NCBI GenBank assembly: GCA_004193285.1
Contig: SECP01000035.1
Span: forward strand, 31,947-95,946
Length of the DNA stretch: 64,000 nt
Source: Myxococcales bacterium
Lineage (GTDB): Bacteria > Myxococcota_A > Polyangia > Polyangiales > Polyangiaceae
Reading direction: 5' to 3'
The stretch's first letter is position 1. Each line of letters starts with the position of its first letter. The position numbers and the translations under genes are program-made. This document shows, piece by piece, positions 43,643 through 51,982 of this stretch. The notes beneath the pieces were generated by a model. It was not told where the DNA came from. It was given only the letters and a program-made list of their open reading frames with translations, and ran no database searches.

Positions 43643-44336
43643 CTACATTGTTAGTCGTAGCCAGCAAATCAGGCGAAATTGGCTGCGAGATTTTCGATAG
43701 CCCAGACAATACTTTGCTCGGCGCAACCCGAAGACGCGAACGCGCGCTTCTGCCGACGTCGCATCACTTGCGGCTTCGCGGCTCAACTCAGCTAGAAGCA
43801 GGCGTTGCACGTACGCGATGCGATACAGGTCATGCAGAACGACGGCTGCCGCTGAGCCGGATCGGGTTCGGCAGGTTGCGAGCCATTGCCGAAGACCTTC
43901 GCGGTCGGGCCAATGATGAGCAGGCGCGCCGGCGACGCGCCGTGCGCCCCCAAGAGGTCGTGCACGTTTTTGGCCGGTTGCTCGGCGAGGCCCGACGGCT
44001 CGCCTGCCGCGATGGCGCCCACGATGGCAACGCACTCGATGCCAGGTTTGGCGCAGCACCTTCGTCACTTCGCTCGTGAGCGCGTCGGCATCGAGTGGCA
44101 GCTCGGCCGAGTTTTCGGCCCGCGCGATGCGCAGGGATTTGAAGAACTGCGTACTGTGCGCGCGAGACTAAGAAGACCAAACGCTGCCCGGGCGCCAAGC
44201 CCATGCGCGCCGTTGACCGCGCAACCGCGGACTCGTCGGATCCGGATCTCACGAATGCGTCCAAGTCTTCGTTAACATGAGTTAAATTTAAACGCCATTC
44301 GGGATCGAAGGCGCTCCGTTCCGTAGCCGCTGTCAC
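43643..44336 (-). pseudogene. Probable frameshifted hypothetical gene
   Basis: No family recognised. Protein-like stretches occur in three minus frames one after another: SAFDPEWRLNLTHVNEDLD and RLVFLVSRAQ near the start; AELPLDADALTSEVTKVLRQ in the middle; and AKNVHDLLGAHGASPARLLI, then a Cys-rich CMTCIASRTCNACF. No single frame spans them, so at least two frameshifts are likely. Upstream DNA (about 44270-44290) is unusually AT-rich for this window. Its first codons overlap the left 29-bp repeat. Confidence 0.4.
44299..44327 (+). repeat. 29-bp direct repeat, left copy
   Basis: Identical to 48399-48427 (contains GGCGCTCCGTTCCGTAGC). The two copies bracket the CBM3 and beta-helix genes and nothing else. 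Confidence 0.85.
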
Positions 44337-44376
44337 CCAGGGCCCGTGGGCGATGTGGGCCCGACACCCGGCGGAG

Positions 44377-45975
44377 CTAAGGCGCGTCGCCCCAGATGCG
44401 TACGCCGCCGCGGAGGAGGACCACCTTGGAGCTAGGTTCGTAGGTCGCGGAGCCGTTGTAAGAGTAGTCGTCGCTTTGGGTGAACATCTTGCCGTCAGGT
44501 AGGCAAAACCCTCCCTGAAGCACGAAAGACTGTCCTGGCTCGATCGGCTTTGCGGCGTCGGTGAAGCGAAGCTCGATGTAGCGGTTGGCGCCGGCTCTCT
44601 GGGGGCTCAGATCCGAGAAGAGAGGAGGCGCAACTTGATTGCAATCGCCGTTGTTGACCCAATAGCAGCCGTAGCTCTCAGTACCCTGTGACTGCCCCTT
44701 GGTGTAGTAGTAGCGGATTGATAGATCCTTGAGGGCCACGGAGCCGGCGCCCTCGTTGACCAGGTTGAAGCAGGGTTGAACGCAGATCGTCATCGCATCG
44801 CGATTGCCGGCCTGCAGCTCCACCCGCACCGTGCTGACGCAGCGCGTGTCGCATTCGCCGGTAGCGCAGTCTTCGTCATCGACGCAAGCCTGCTCGAGCT
44901 GACACGGCTTGCAGCCCTTGCCGCAGTCGACGTCGCTTTCGCTGCCGTTCTTGACGCCGTCATCGCAGCGAGCCGGTGCGCAAGCTTCGGCAGCGCAGAC
45001 TCCGCTGGCGCAGTCCGTCCCGACCGTGCATTCGGGGCCGGTAGGGCACGGCTCACAAGCGCCGCCGCAGTCGGCCGCGGTTTCATCGCCGTTTTGCACG
45101 AAATCCTCGCAGCTCGGCGTCGCGCAGATCTGCTGAACGCACACGCCGCTCTGGCAATTGGCGCCAACGGCGCAGGCCGCGCCGACCGCGCAGGGCGAGC
45201 AGCCCGAGCTTCCACAATCGATGTCGGTCTCGGCCTGGTTGCGCAGCCCATCGCTGCAGTTGGCCGCGTCGCACACACCGCCGCCGCAGCCGCCGCTCGA
45301 GCAATCGGTGGGCGTTTGGCAAACGGCCCCGCCGCGACAAGAGCCACACGTCGCGCCTCCGCAGTCGATGTCCGTTTCGCCCGGATCGAGTTGCTGATTG
45401 CGGCAAGACTCGGGCGCGCAACGTGCTGTTGAGCAGACTCGAGTGCTGCAATCGGGATCGGATCCACAGCTGGCCCCAACCGCACACGGCTGACAGTTCG
45501 CACCTCCGCAATCTAGGTCCGACTCGGCTCCGTTCCGCAGCCCGTCGTTACAGGAGGCCTCCTCACACGCCCCCGCCTGGCAGCGAAAGCTGTTGCAATC
45601 CTCGCTAAAATTACAGTGATTGCCGCTCGAGCAGCGGCTAGGGGAGCAAGCCTCGCCGCAGTCGACGTCCGACTCGCGCCCGTTTTTTACGCCGTCCGAG
45701 CAGCTGGGTGCCGCACACGTGCCGGCGAGGCACACGCCCGAGGCGCAGTCCGCCGGCAGCAAGCAGCTCTGGCCAGTTCCACACGGCGCGCAGGCTCCAC
45801 CGCAATCGTAGTCGCTCTCACGAACGTCTTTCTGCCGATTCAGACAGTCCGCCTGGGCCAACGCGTCACCCAAAGTGCCGTACTCGGGGAACGAGCACCC
45901 GGACCAAGCCGGAGCCAACGTGAAGACCAGCGAGGCCAGAGCACCCGGCAGCCTCAAATACCGCGCAGCGAACAA
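44377..45975 (-). CDS. Lipoprotein with ~10 Cys-rich repeats and a C-terminal CBM3
   Basis: 532 aa. Lipobox SGC near residue 27. From about 45 to 375 there are around ten tandem repeats of 35-38 residues built on CxDGxxNGxESDVDCGG and CxPCxxGxxCxxxxDCxSGVC, each with several disulfides likely. This repeat is common in myxobacterial surface proteins. The last ~150 residues match a family 3 carbohydrate-binding module: LSIRYYYTKGQ, CYWVNNGDCNQV, IELRFTD, PIEPGQSFVLQGG and DDYSYNGSATYE. The likely role is to hold cellulose or chitin-like material at the cell surface. No catalytic domain. Confidence 0.8.
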   Translation of the reverse strand: MFAARYLRLPGALASLVFTLAPAWSGCSFPEYGTLGDALAQADCLNRQKDVRESDYDCGGACAPCGTGQSCLLPADCASGVCLAGTCAAPSCSDGVKNGRESDVDCGEACSPSRCSSGNHCNFSEDCNSFRCQAGACEEASCNDGLRNGAESDLDCGGANCQPCAVGASCGSDPDCSTRVCSTARCAPESCRNQQLDPGETDIDCGGATCGSCRGGAVCQTPTDCSSGGCGGGVCDAANCSDGLRNQAETDIDCGSSGCSPCAVGAACAVGANCQSGVCVQQICATPSCEDFVQNGDETAADCGGACEPCPTGPECTVGTDCASGVCAAEACAPARCDDGVKNGSESDVDCGKGCKPCQLEQACVDDEDCATGECDTRCVSTVRVELQAGNRDAMTICVQPCFNLVNEGAGSVALKDLSIRYYYTKGQSQGTESYGCYWVNNGDCNQVAPPLFSDLSPQRAGANRYIELRFTDAAKPIEPGQSFVLQGGFCLPDGKMFTQSDDYSYNGSATYEPSSKVVLLRGGVRIWGDAP

Positions 45976-46103
45976 ACCCCTAGTCTAAAGTTGCGCTGGG
46001 CGCCGCGCCACACGCCGACAGCCTCGCACCTTGTAGCCAATGCTCCACGCGGCTGATATTTGGCTGGCGCGCGGCCCGGCGCCCTCGGGCCCTGGCATTG
46101 GAC

Positions 46104-48356
46104 TCAGGGGAAGGCGTACAGGGTGCCGCCGTTGGTAATACCGGTAGTGCCGTCCGCCCAGCGCACCTCCGTGCGTCCCACCTGATCGATCGACGTGATC
46201 AGCTGATCGTTCGACGTCGCGTCCACGGCTCCCGTCGCCAAGCTGGTGATGGCCCAAAACTGGTTGCTGTAGATGGCGGACGCACCAATCGTCGTGCCGC
46301 TCCAAACGTAGACTTGACCCGTCCCTGCCGCGTCAAAGCTGCTCACTAGGCGCGGCGTGGATGCACCGAGGCGACCCACCGCCAGGGCCGTCACCATCTT
46401 CGTCGTGTCCGGTAAGATTTGCACGCTGGTCGCTCCGCCAACGCCGTCCCCCGTGTAGATGCGATTAATCTGCGAGCTGCTTGCTACCCATTGGAATGCC
46501 GTAATGAGTGAGTTCGTAGACCCCGAGATCGCGCCATTCGTCATCGCCGTCACCCGCCAACTCGAGTTCGAATACACGCTCGACAGCGCCACGCCAGGTA
46601 TCGAGCTACCGCTCTGCGCCGTGTGACCATCCCCACGCCAGATCTGCTGCACGCCGTTCACGACCGCTGCCGTTACCAACACGTCTGCGCTATCAGCCCC
46701 GAACTTGCCCGCGGTGAGCGCATTCACCTTCCAACCCGAAGCACCGGAAGAGTCCAGCAGCTTTGCGCCCCACGTCAACTGGTAGCGACCGTCAGTCGTC
46801 GGCGCACCGACCCAGACCTGAGTCTCATCCGTGAGCGCCAAGTAGAAGGCTCCCACCACCTGGTCCTTCGTGGCGCCGAACGGACGAATCTTCGTCAGCG
46901 CATTCACCTTCCAGCCGACGTTCGTATAAGCCACCGTCCGCAAATCTGGCTTACCCCCGTCCGAGTACACCACCTTCGTGTAGTTTAGAGTCGGGTAGTA
47001 CAACGCCACGAAGACCTCGGGCTTGCCGTCCCCGTCGATGTCGGCCGTCGTGCTCGCCGTCACGATCTCGTCCAAGCTGGTCGAGCTGGTATTCGAAGGG
47101 TTGTTGATGGGTTGGAAGTAGCGCCCCGTGGCCTGGTCGGTATCGGGCGCTCCCACCTCGCCGATCCCGTGGGTCCCCGAGACCGTGCCGAAATAGAAAT
47201 TCTGCGAACCGGCGGTGAGGCTAGTCGTGCCTGCAGGGCTGCTCAGCGATGTACTTAGCCTATGCTCATACCAGAACGTGCAGACGTTGCCGGTCACCGA
47301 ATTATGAATCGACGCTGGCGTATCGATATCCATAAAGCACGAAAAATTCACGCGTTCGAAGTAGTTATTCAGAAACTTATTGTGACTCGACCCTCGCTTC
47401 ACCTTGACGCCATTGCCGTCACAGCCACGCACATAGTTATCTTCGACCCGATTGTCCGTCGATGCGTTGCCGCCCCCATCAGCAGCAATGTAGAAGGCAT
47501 GCAGCTTTCCCGCGTCGTGAGCGCTCTTGAAGTCCACGATGTCGTTGTGCTTGATGAGGCTGTGCGAGCCGCCCATGCTATCGATAGCGCCGAAGCCAAT
47601 GCACCAGCAGCCGCTGCCCGCTGCGACCGGATCCTCCGTCGGGCAACATTCCCCGGGATGAGATCCGTCCGCACAACCGGGCCCCGGCCCATTGATGATG
47701 TAGTGCGAGGAGCCGGACACTGGAGCGAGGCAGTTGCCGAAGGCGTCGCCGATCTCGCGGATCTTGTTATTGTAGAGCCGGTTACATTGGCCCCGCAGCT
47801 GAAAGCCAACCTGAACGTAATGGGTGACGGTCAGACCTTCGACCGTCACGTTGGTATTGGTCGTTGCTGACGGTGGCTCGAGCTCCAAAAAGTGCCTGAG
47901 GCGCGTGGTGGTCTCACCCGCGAAGGCGCCATTGAACACTGGCCTTTCGCCAGCCATGGCCTTGATGTGAATGTGGGCTCCGGGCGCGAACGCTGACCAT
48001 TGCACGGTTTGGCCGCGGTATTCGCCCCCGCGCACCACGACGACGTAATCGCGGGTCGCCAGGTCACCAGCAGCAAGGATCTTGGCCTGGGCCCCGTTCA
48101 GCGTCGAGAGCGGTGCCGCCTGCGTTCCCGCGGCTGCATCGCTACCATTCGTGGCGACGTAGAGCGTCTTGGGAGAGCGAGAAGCGGAGACGTCTCCGCA
48201 AACCGGATCCCAATTGCTCGGGAGCGTCGTGAGCGCCTCCGTTTGGCTGCCGAGCTCGTCGTCGATGGGGCGGCTGGTCACATCCACGCCGCTGCAACCC
48301 ACCATGGCCACCACCCCACCCAAGGCCACAATTGCGCGCAATTTTCTCTCTCCCAT
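46104..48356 (-). CDS. Beta-helix lipoprotein with FG-GAP/VCBS-like C-terminal half
   Basis: 750 aa. Signal with lipobox AMVGC. A DUF1565-like start (KTLYVATNGSDAAAGTQAAPLSTLNGAQAKI) leads into a right-handed parallel beta-helix (about 60-350) of the pectate-lyase superfamily, with Asn/Gly-rich turns such as NRLYNNKIREIGDAFG. The second half (about 410-745) has FG-GAP-like DIDGDGKPEVFVAL and repeated blades (WKVNALT, WRVTAMT), probably a propeller. Suggests polysaccharide binding or cleavage; catalytic residues were not assigned. Its start is about 40 bases from the right 29-bp repeat. Confidence 0.75.
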   Translation of the reverse strand: MGERKLRAIVALGGVVAMVGCSGVDVTSRPIDDELGSQTEALTTLPSNWDPVCGDVSASRSPKTLYVATNGSDAAAGTQAAPLSTLNGAQAKILAAGDLATRDYVVVVRGGEYRGQTVQWSAFAPGAHIHIKAMAGERPVFNGAFAGETTTRLRHFLELEPPSATTNTNVTVEGLTVTHYVQVGFQLRGQCNRLYNNKIREIGDAFGNCLAPVSGSSHYIINGPGPGCADGSHPGECCPTEDPVAAGSGCWCIGFGAIDSMGGSHSLIKHNDIVDFKSAHDAGKLHAFYIAADGGGNASTDNRVEDNYVRGCDGNGVKVKRGSSHNKFLNNYFERVNFSCFMDIDTPASIHNSVTGNVCTFWYEHRLSTSLSSPAGTTSLTAGSQNFYFGTVSGTHGIGEVGAPDTDQATGRYFQPINNPSNTSSTSLDEIVTASTTADIDGDGKPEVFVALYYPTLNYTKVVYSDGGKPDLRTVAYTNVGWKVNALTKIRPFGATKDQVVGAFYLALTDETQVWVGAPTTDGRYQLTWGAKLLDSSGASGWKVNALTAGKFGADSADVLVTAAVVNGVQQIWRGDGHTAQSGSSIPGVALSSVYSNSSWRVTAMTNGAISGSTNSLITAFQWVASSSQINRIYTGDGVGGATSVQILPDTTKMVTALAVGRLGASTPRLVSSFDAAGTGQVYVWSGTTIGASAIYSNQFWAITSLATGAVDATSNDQLITSIDQVGRTEVRWADGTTGITNGGTLYAFP

Positions 48357-48363
48357 TTTCCCC

Positions 48364-49486
48364 TCATACTACGACCTTCACGGTTTCGTAACCCCCAGTC
48401 GGGATCGAAGGCGCTCCGTTCCGTAGCTCCGCCGCGAACCCCTCGACCAGCGCGTCGCGCTTCGCGCTGCGCAGTATGCGCACGACCTGCTGCTCTAGAC
48501 CCCGGTTGGTTCCAAGCAGCCCCGCGTCTGCCGCAGCGAAGAGCGCGTCATCCGGCGGCTCGCTCCACAAGAAATACGATAGCCGTAAGCGAGCTCGCGG
48601 GGGGAAAGAGCGTGCGGCTCGTTCTGTCCGTTGTCCAGCTCCACCCGCATCATGAAGGCGGGCGACAGGAGCGCCGTGCCGAGCACCGTCTTCATCGCCT
48701 CCTCAAACGTTCCCTGCTCGCGCTCGGCGCGGAAGACGCGCAAGACGTGCTCGAGCTCGTCCGGCTCTACGGTTCGGCGATAGGCGCGCGTCAAGAACCG
48801 CTCGGCCAAATTGCTCGCGCAAAACGTCTCCCCTTCGCCCGTGCAATGCATGATCGCGCGGTAACTCGTAGTCTCCGGCGCGCGAAGGGCGTAGTCCACT
48901 CCGGCGGCAACCGCATCGAGGTAACGCGACGCGAAGTCGGCGTCTATCGCCAACGTTTCTCCCACATTAGTGAAGCCTTCGATCGAGTCGTCGCGTCCAA
49001 GCAGGGGTTCGAACTCGTGCGATTGAGGGAGCGAGAGCGCTTGGCGCAGAGAACGAGCGAGCTGCCGCGTGGGCGACCGCTGAAGGGGGGCGAAGCCGGG
49101 CTCGGCCCCGGCTCGACAGTCGTTTTGGTCGCAGCCGCTTGACCCAATCGCTGAGCGCGGTAGTCAGCTCCTCCGGAGGCAAGGGAAACGGGGGGCGGCG
49201 GCATCTCCCGGAGCTCGATTCGGCCCAGGATATTTTCCAGCAGCTCGAGGTCACGCGACGCCACGGCTTCGTCTTCGAAGCCCGCGAGAGAGAGGTCCCC
49301 CGCTGGCGCCGAGCTCGAGTGGCAAGACTGGCAGTATTGAACGAAAAGGGGCGCCACGTCGCCCTCGTAGATGGAAGCCTCTCTAAACGTGCTCGGGGAA
49401 CGCTCGCTACATGAGAAAGCCATCACGGAGCCGATGACGGCGACGCCGAGCGAGACGATTGAGAGTAGTCGTCCACGACTCGCCAT
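48364..49486 (-). pseudogene. Broken cytochrome-c/DUF1592-type lipoprotein gene
   Basis: Segments in order on the minus strand: lipobox FSC, then YCQSCHSSSAPAGDLSLAGF (a CxxCH haem site) and ENILGRIELREMPPPP in one frame. Near 49190 the frame shifts at a G run into PLPPEELTTALSDWVKRLRP, then again into SLRQALSLPQSHEF (DUF1587-like) and FASNLAERFLTRAYRRTVEPDEL-like DUF1595 sequence. A last shift near 48570 gives FLWSEPPDDALFAAADAGLL (DUF1592). The gene then stops, lacking DUF1588/DUF1585. So frameshifted at least three times and truncated; the 29-bp repeat sits in its last part. Confidence 0.8.
48399..48427 (+). repeat. 29-bp direct repeat, right copy
   Basis: Identical to 44299-44327, inside the 3' end of the broken DUF1592-type gene. 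The exact 4,100-bp offset brackets two intact cargo genes. Confidence 0.85.
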
Positions 49487-49719
49487 GCCCGGAACCTAAT
49501 GCACTGATGTAACGGTTGTGTGCCGTCAGCCATTACATGTTCATGTGAGTCACCAATGGACGCTTGTCCGTGATGCAACGTACGTGCGAGGTTGGCCGAC
49601 GCGTCGCCCCTGGATCGGCGGCTGTCGGAACCGAAACCGCAACGGCGGGGGTTCTCCCCGCCCCTACAGCACGACGCGGCCGGCCGATGTGGGCGCAGCC
49701 GGGGAGGAGCTTCGCAAAG

Positions 49720-51039
49720 TCAGGGTGTGGCGCAGCTGCTTCCCGGGAGCGCGAGGGCGACGACCCCCCCTCCGGACTCGCCTTCAGGAGTGAGCGCGGA
49801 GAAAGAGTACGGCGAGTACGGCACGAAGACGCGGCCATTTGCGATCGCTGGCGACCCAACCGGCTTGCTGAAGGTGAAGTCCGCGAGCATAGCGCCGGTG
49901 CCCGTGTGGACGGCGTAAAGGTGACCATCACTCGTCCCCAAGAAGAGGACGCCATTGGCCACGGCAATGTGGCCGCTCTGGGGAGCCGTTCCAATCGTCA
50001 CCTCGAAACGACGCGCGCCCGTTTCGAGGTCGAACCCTGCGACGCGAACGCCCGTCGTGGCGGGTGCCGTAACCAGAACGCCGCTGCCGTCCACCGCGGG
50101 GGGCTGGAGGGTATTGAACCCAGTCGTAGCCGCCCCGGTGTAGGTGCCGCGCCATGCGACCGCGCCCGTGCGCTCGTCGAACGCATAGACGACGTTCCGA
50201 GCCGCGGCCAAGACGCGCCCCTTATAAATCGACGCTGAACCGAGCAACTCGGCTACGGCGGTCGTTTCTCTGGCCAAGCCGCCCGTCGCGGCGTCGTAAG
50301 CTTGAAGTTGCGTTTGCTCGCCGGAGGCGACCCAGACCAGGTCATTGGCGTAGCTCGGCGTGCGGAGCGCAGAGAACGGAAACCCGAGCGACAGTCGCCA
50401 GCGGTTTCCGCTGGGAATCTCGGTGGACGAGAAGAAAAAGTTGTCGCCCTCGTTGTCGTAGCTTTCGAAGTAGCGAGCGCCCCGTGCCACTAACGTGGCG
50501 GACATGGAGAAGTCCATTCCCGGCCCACCCTGCACCGTCTGGGCCGCGCCGGTGGTCGTCCGGAAAGCGCCGGTGCGGTTCTCGTCCTGCGCGTACAACC
50601 AGCCGTCGCCGACCGCGGGGTCGTTCACGAACCCCGAGAACTCACCGTTGCTACGCATGGACCAGAGGACGCTGCCGTCGCACACGTCGTAGGCGGAGAG
50701 CAGGGAGTATTCTTCGGTGGTAGGGAACTTGCGATACCGGTCCGGATTCGTGACGAACACGCGCTTGTTCCACACCGCCAGACGGGCTTCGCGAATGTTG
50801 TCGCCCACTAGCGTCCACGCCGGCACCAGGGTCGCGACGTTGCTGCGCCCGATGTTCTGCTCGTCTTCGGCGAAGGACGTGCGTCGAGGCGAACGCCCGA
50901 ACTGCGCCCAGTTGCTGGTGGCTTCGAGCGCGTCTTGCGCTTGCCCCACGCTTTCTTCTTCGACCTCGACTGGCGCTGCGCACCCCACCAGCGCGAGGGC
51001 GACGAAACTCGCGGCTACGGCGAACCGAACTTGTCCCAT
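49720..51039 (-). CDS. PQQ-like beta-propeller lipoprotein
   Basis: 439 aa from ATG 51039; the frame is open to 51333 but only this start gives a lipoprotein signal (ALVGC). Propeller blades recur at about 45-residue intervals: VVYAFDERTGAVAWRGTYTG, GVRVAGFDLETGARRFEV, GHLYAVHTGTGAMLADFTF. They resemble PQQ/BamB-type repeats, but no dehydrogenase active site was seen, so a binding or scaffolding role is more likely than an enzyme. Last intact gene of the island. Confidence 0.8.
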   Translation of the reverse strand: MGQVRFAVAASFVALALVGCAAPVEVEEESVGQAQDALEATSNWAQFGRSPRRTSFAEDEQNIGRSNVATLVPAWTLVGDNIREARLAVWNKRVFVTNPDRYRKFPTTEEYSLLSAYDVCDGSVLWSMRSNGEFSGFVNDPAVGDGWLYAQDENRTGAFRTTTGAAQTVQGGPGMDFSMSATLVARGARYFESYDNEGDNFFFSSTEIPSGNRWRLSLGFPFSALRTPSYANDLVWVASGEQTQLQAYDAATGGLARETTAVAELLGSASIYKGRVLAAARNVVYAFDERTGAVAWRGTYTGAATTGFNTLQPPAVDGSGVLVTAPATTGVRVAGFDLETGARRFEVTIGTAPQSGHIAVANGVLFLGTSDGHLYAVHTGTGAMLADFTFSKPVGSPAIANGRVFVPYSPYSFSALTPEGESGGGVVALALPGSSCATP

Positions 51040-51062
51040 GCTTCCGAGTACCACGACGACAG

Positions 51063-51296
51063 TCACGGCGTCGTGACGGTCCGGCAAGATGAGCGTGACG
51101 CCTCCGCTAGCGCAATGGAGATGTAACGCTGGGGTCGAATCGAGTCCACCTCGACGGCGAGGTTGATGGTCGGATCGATGAGTCGCGCAGTCACCCAGGT
51201 CGGGGGCCAGACCCGCAACAACGTTGCCGCCATCGATCTCCAGTCCTCGGGCGCCGGCGGCACACCGTCGATGTCGGGCAAGGGTCGGTCGCTCAC
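51063..51296 (-). pseudogene. Possible gene remnant at the island's right end
   Basis: A 77-codon open stretch (SDRPLPDIDGVPPAPEDW ... RVWPPTWVTARLIDP) looks protein-like, ending just upstream of the propeller gene. No start signal, family or upstream continuation found. It could be the 3' end of a deleted gene or chance. Confidence 0.3.
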
Positions 51297-51446
51297 CGGC
51301 TGCCCATCCGCTGCCCAAACCCAGTCGATTCACGTCGACTCACGTCGACCAGCGGAGAGAAGGATCCGAACCCATCTCGCGTTTCGTTTCACCGTGTTGG
51401 CTCGCAAGATCGCGTGTTGCGAAGGGTTTGTGCCAACGCCGTTCGC

Positions 51447-51476
51447 AGGGTTCGAATCCCTCCCTCTCCGCAAAGC
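51447..51476 (+). repeat. attR: right 30-bp direct repeat
   Basis: Exact copy of 42562-42591, i.e. the 3' part of tRNA-Ser(GGA) with no tRNA body before it. Marks the right end of the island. Confidence 0.9.
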
Positions 51477-51477
51477 G

Positions 51478-51600
51478 GCTCGCCGGTGACTCAGTCAGCG
51501 ATCGAAGCCGCCCTGACATTTGGCGGCATCCCGATGAGAGAGCACGACCTCCAAGCTCAGGTGCCTGATGGCGGTGAGCGCGCACGTCCCCCGAAGAAGA
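51478..51600. pseudogene. Second integrase 3' fragment with an inverted segment
   Basis: Outside attR, 51528-51580 (CCCGATGAGAGAGCACGACC and on) matches the left integrase gene (42785 on) in the same orientation with several changes, so it is an older or different copy. Between it and attR, 51478-51527 matches 42734-42783 as a reverse complement with one mismatch. Thus about 50 bp next to attR is flipped relative to the left copy. The minus-strand frame reads LTAIRHLSLEVVLSHRD; the plus strand reads VTQSAIEAALTFGG. Confidence 0.8.
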
Positions 51601-51982
51601 CACCGTCGATATGCGTGGTGGTGGGGCCCGTCGCAGCGGCGCACCGGATAAGAACCGAGTCGGGCCTGGTACCAGGACGAAGCATCTGACATGGCCCTAC
51701 GTCAGGTCAGCATCTGCCTTTAGTATCGATGTCTACCGGGGCGGCCGGGGACCGCTGTCGCCGCAAGCGAGAAGAGGCGGAAGAGGCGTTCTCTCGAGCA
51801 GAATCTCGATCACCAATCATCCAACCACCGGAAGTGACGCAGAGACAGCAAGGCGAGCGGCCGGCCTGGGTACAGCGAAACGCAGCAAGCATGTGAGTTG
51901 CCATGCGCCAAAAAGGAGCGTTCGAGAGGAGGCGCTCCAAATCGTACGTTTTCTGACTCCATTACTCGGTACGCTGAAGGTA
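51601..51982. other. Intergenic, no gene recognised
   Basis: Between the integrase fragment and the histidine kinase. The kinase frame stays open here but without protein-like sequence. An AAGG at 51977-51980 serves the kinase ATG. No clear promoter or hairpin was seen. Confidence 0.5.

Larger units (their letters stand above)
42562..51476. mobile_element. Genomic island inserted in tRNA-Ser(GGA)
   Basis: About 8.9 kb between 30-bp direct repeats. Next to attL lies a tyrosine integrase gene reading toward the tRNA, now frameshifted. Cargo: one decayed hypothetical gene, a CBM3/Cys-rich lipoprotein, a beta-helix lipoprotein, a broken cytochrome/DUF1592-type gene and a PQQ-like propeller lipoprotein, all on the minus strand. 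No replication or conjugation genes are visible. With its integrase dead, the island is probably fixed unless helped in trans. Confidence 0.8.

Noticed and set aside
44299..48427. Target-site duplication of a transposon
   Set aside because: 29 bp is far longer than usual duplications, and no transposase or terminal inverted repeats lie inside the bracketed DNA.
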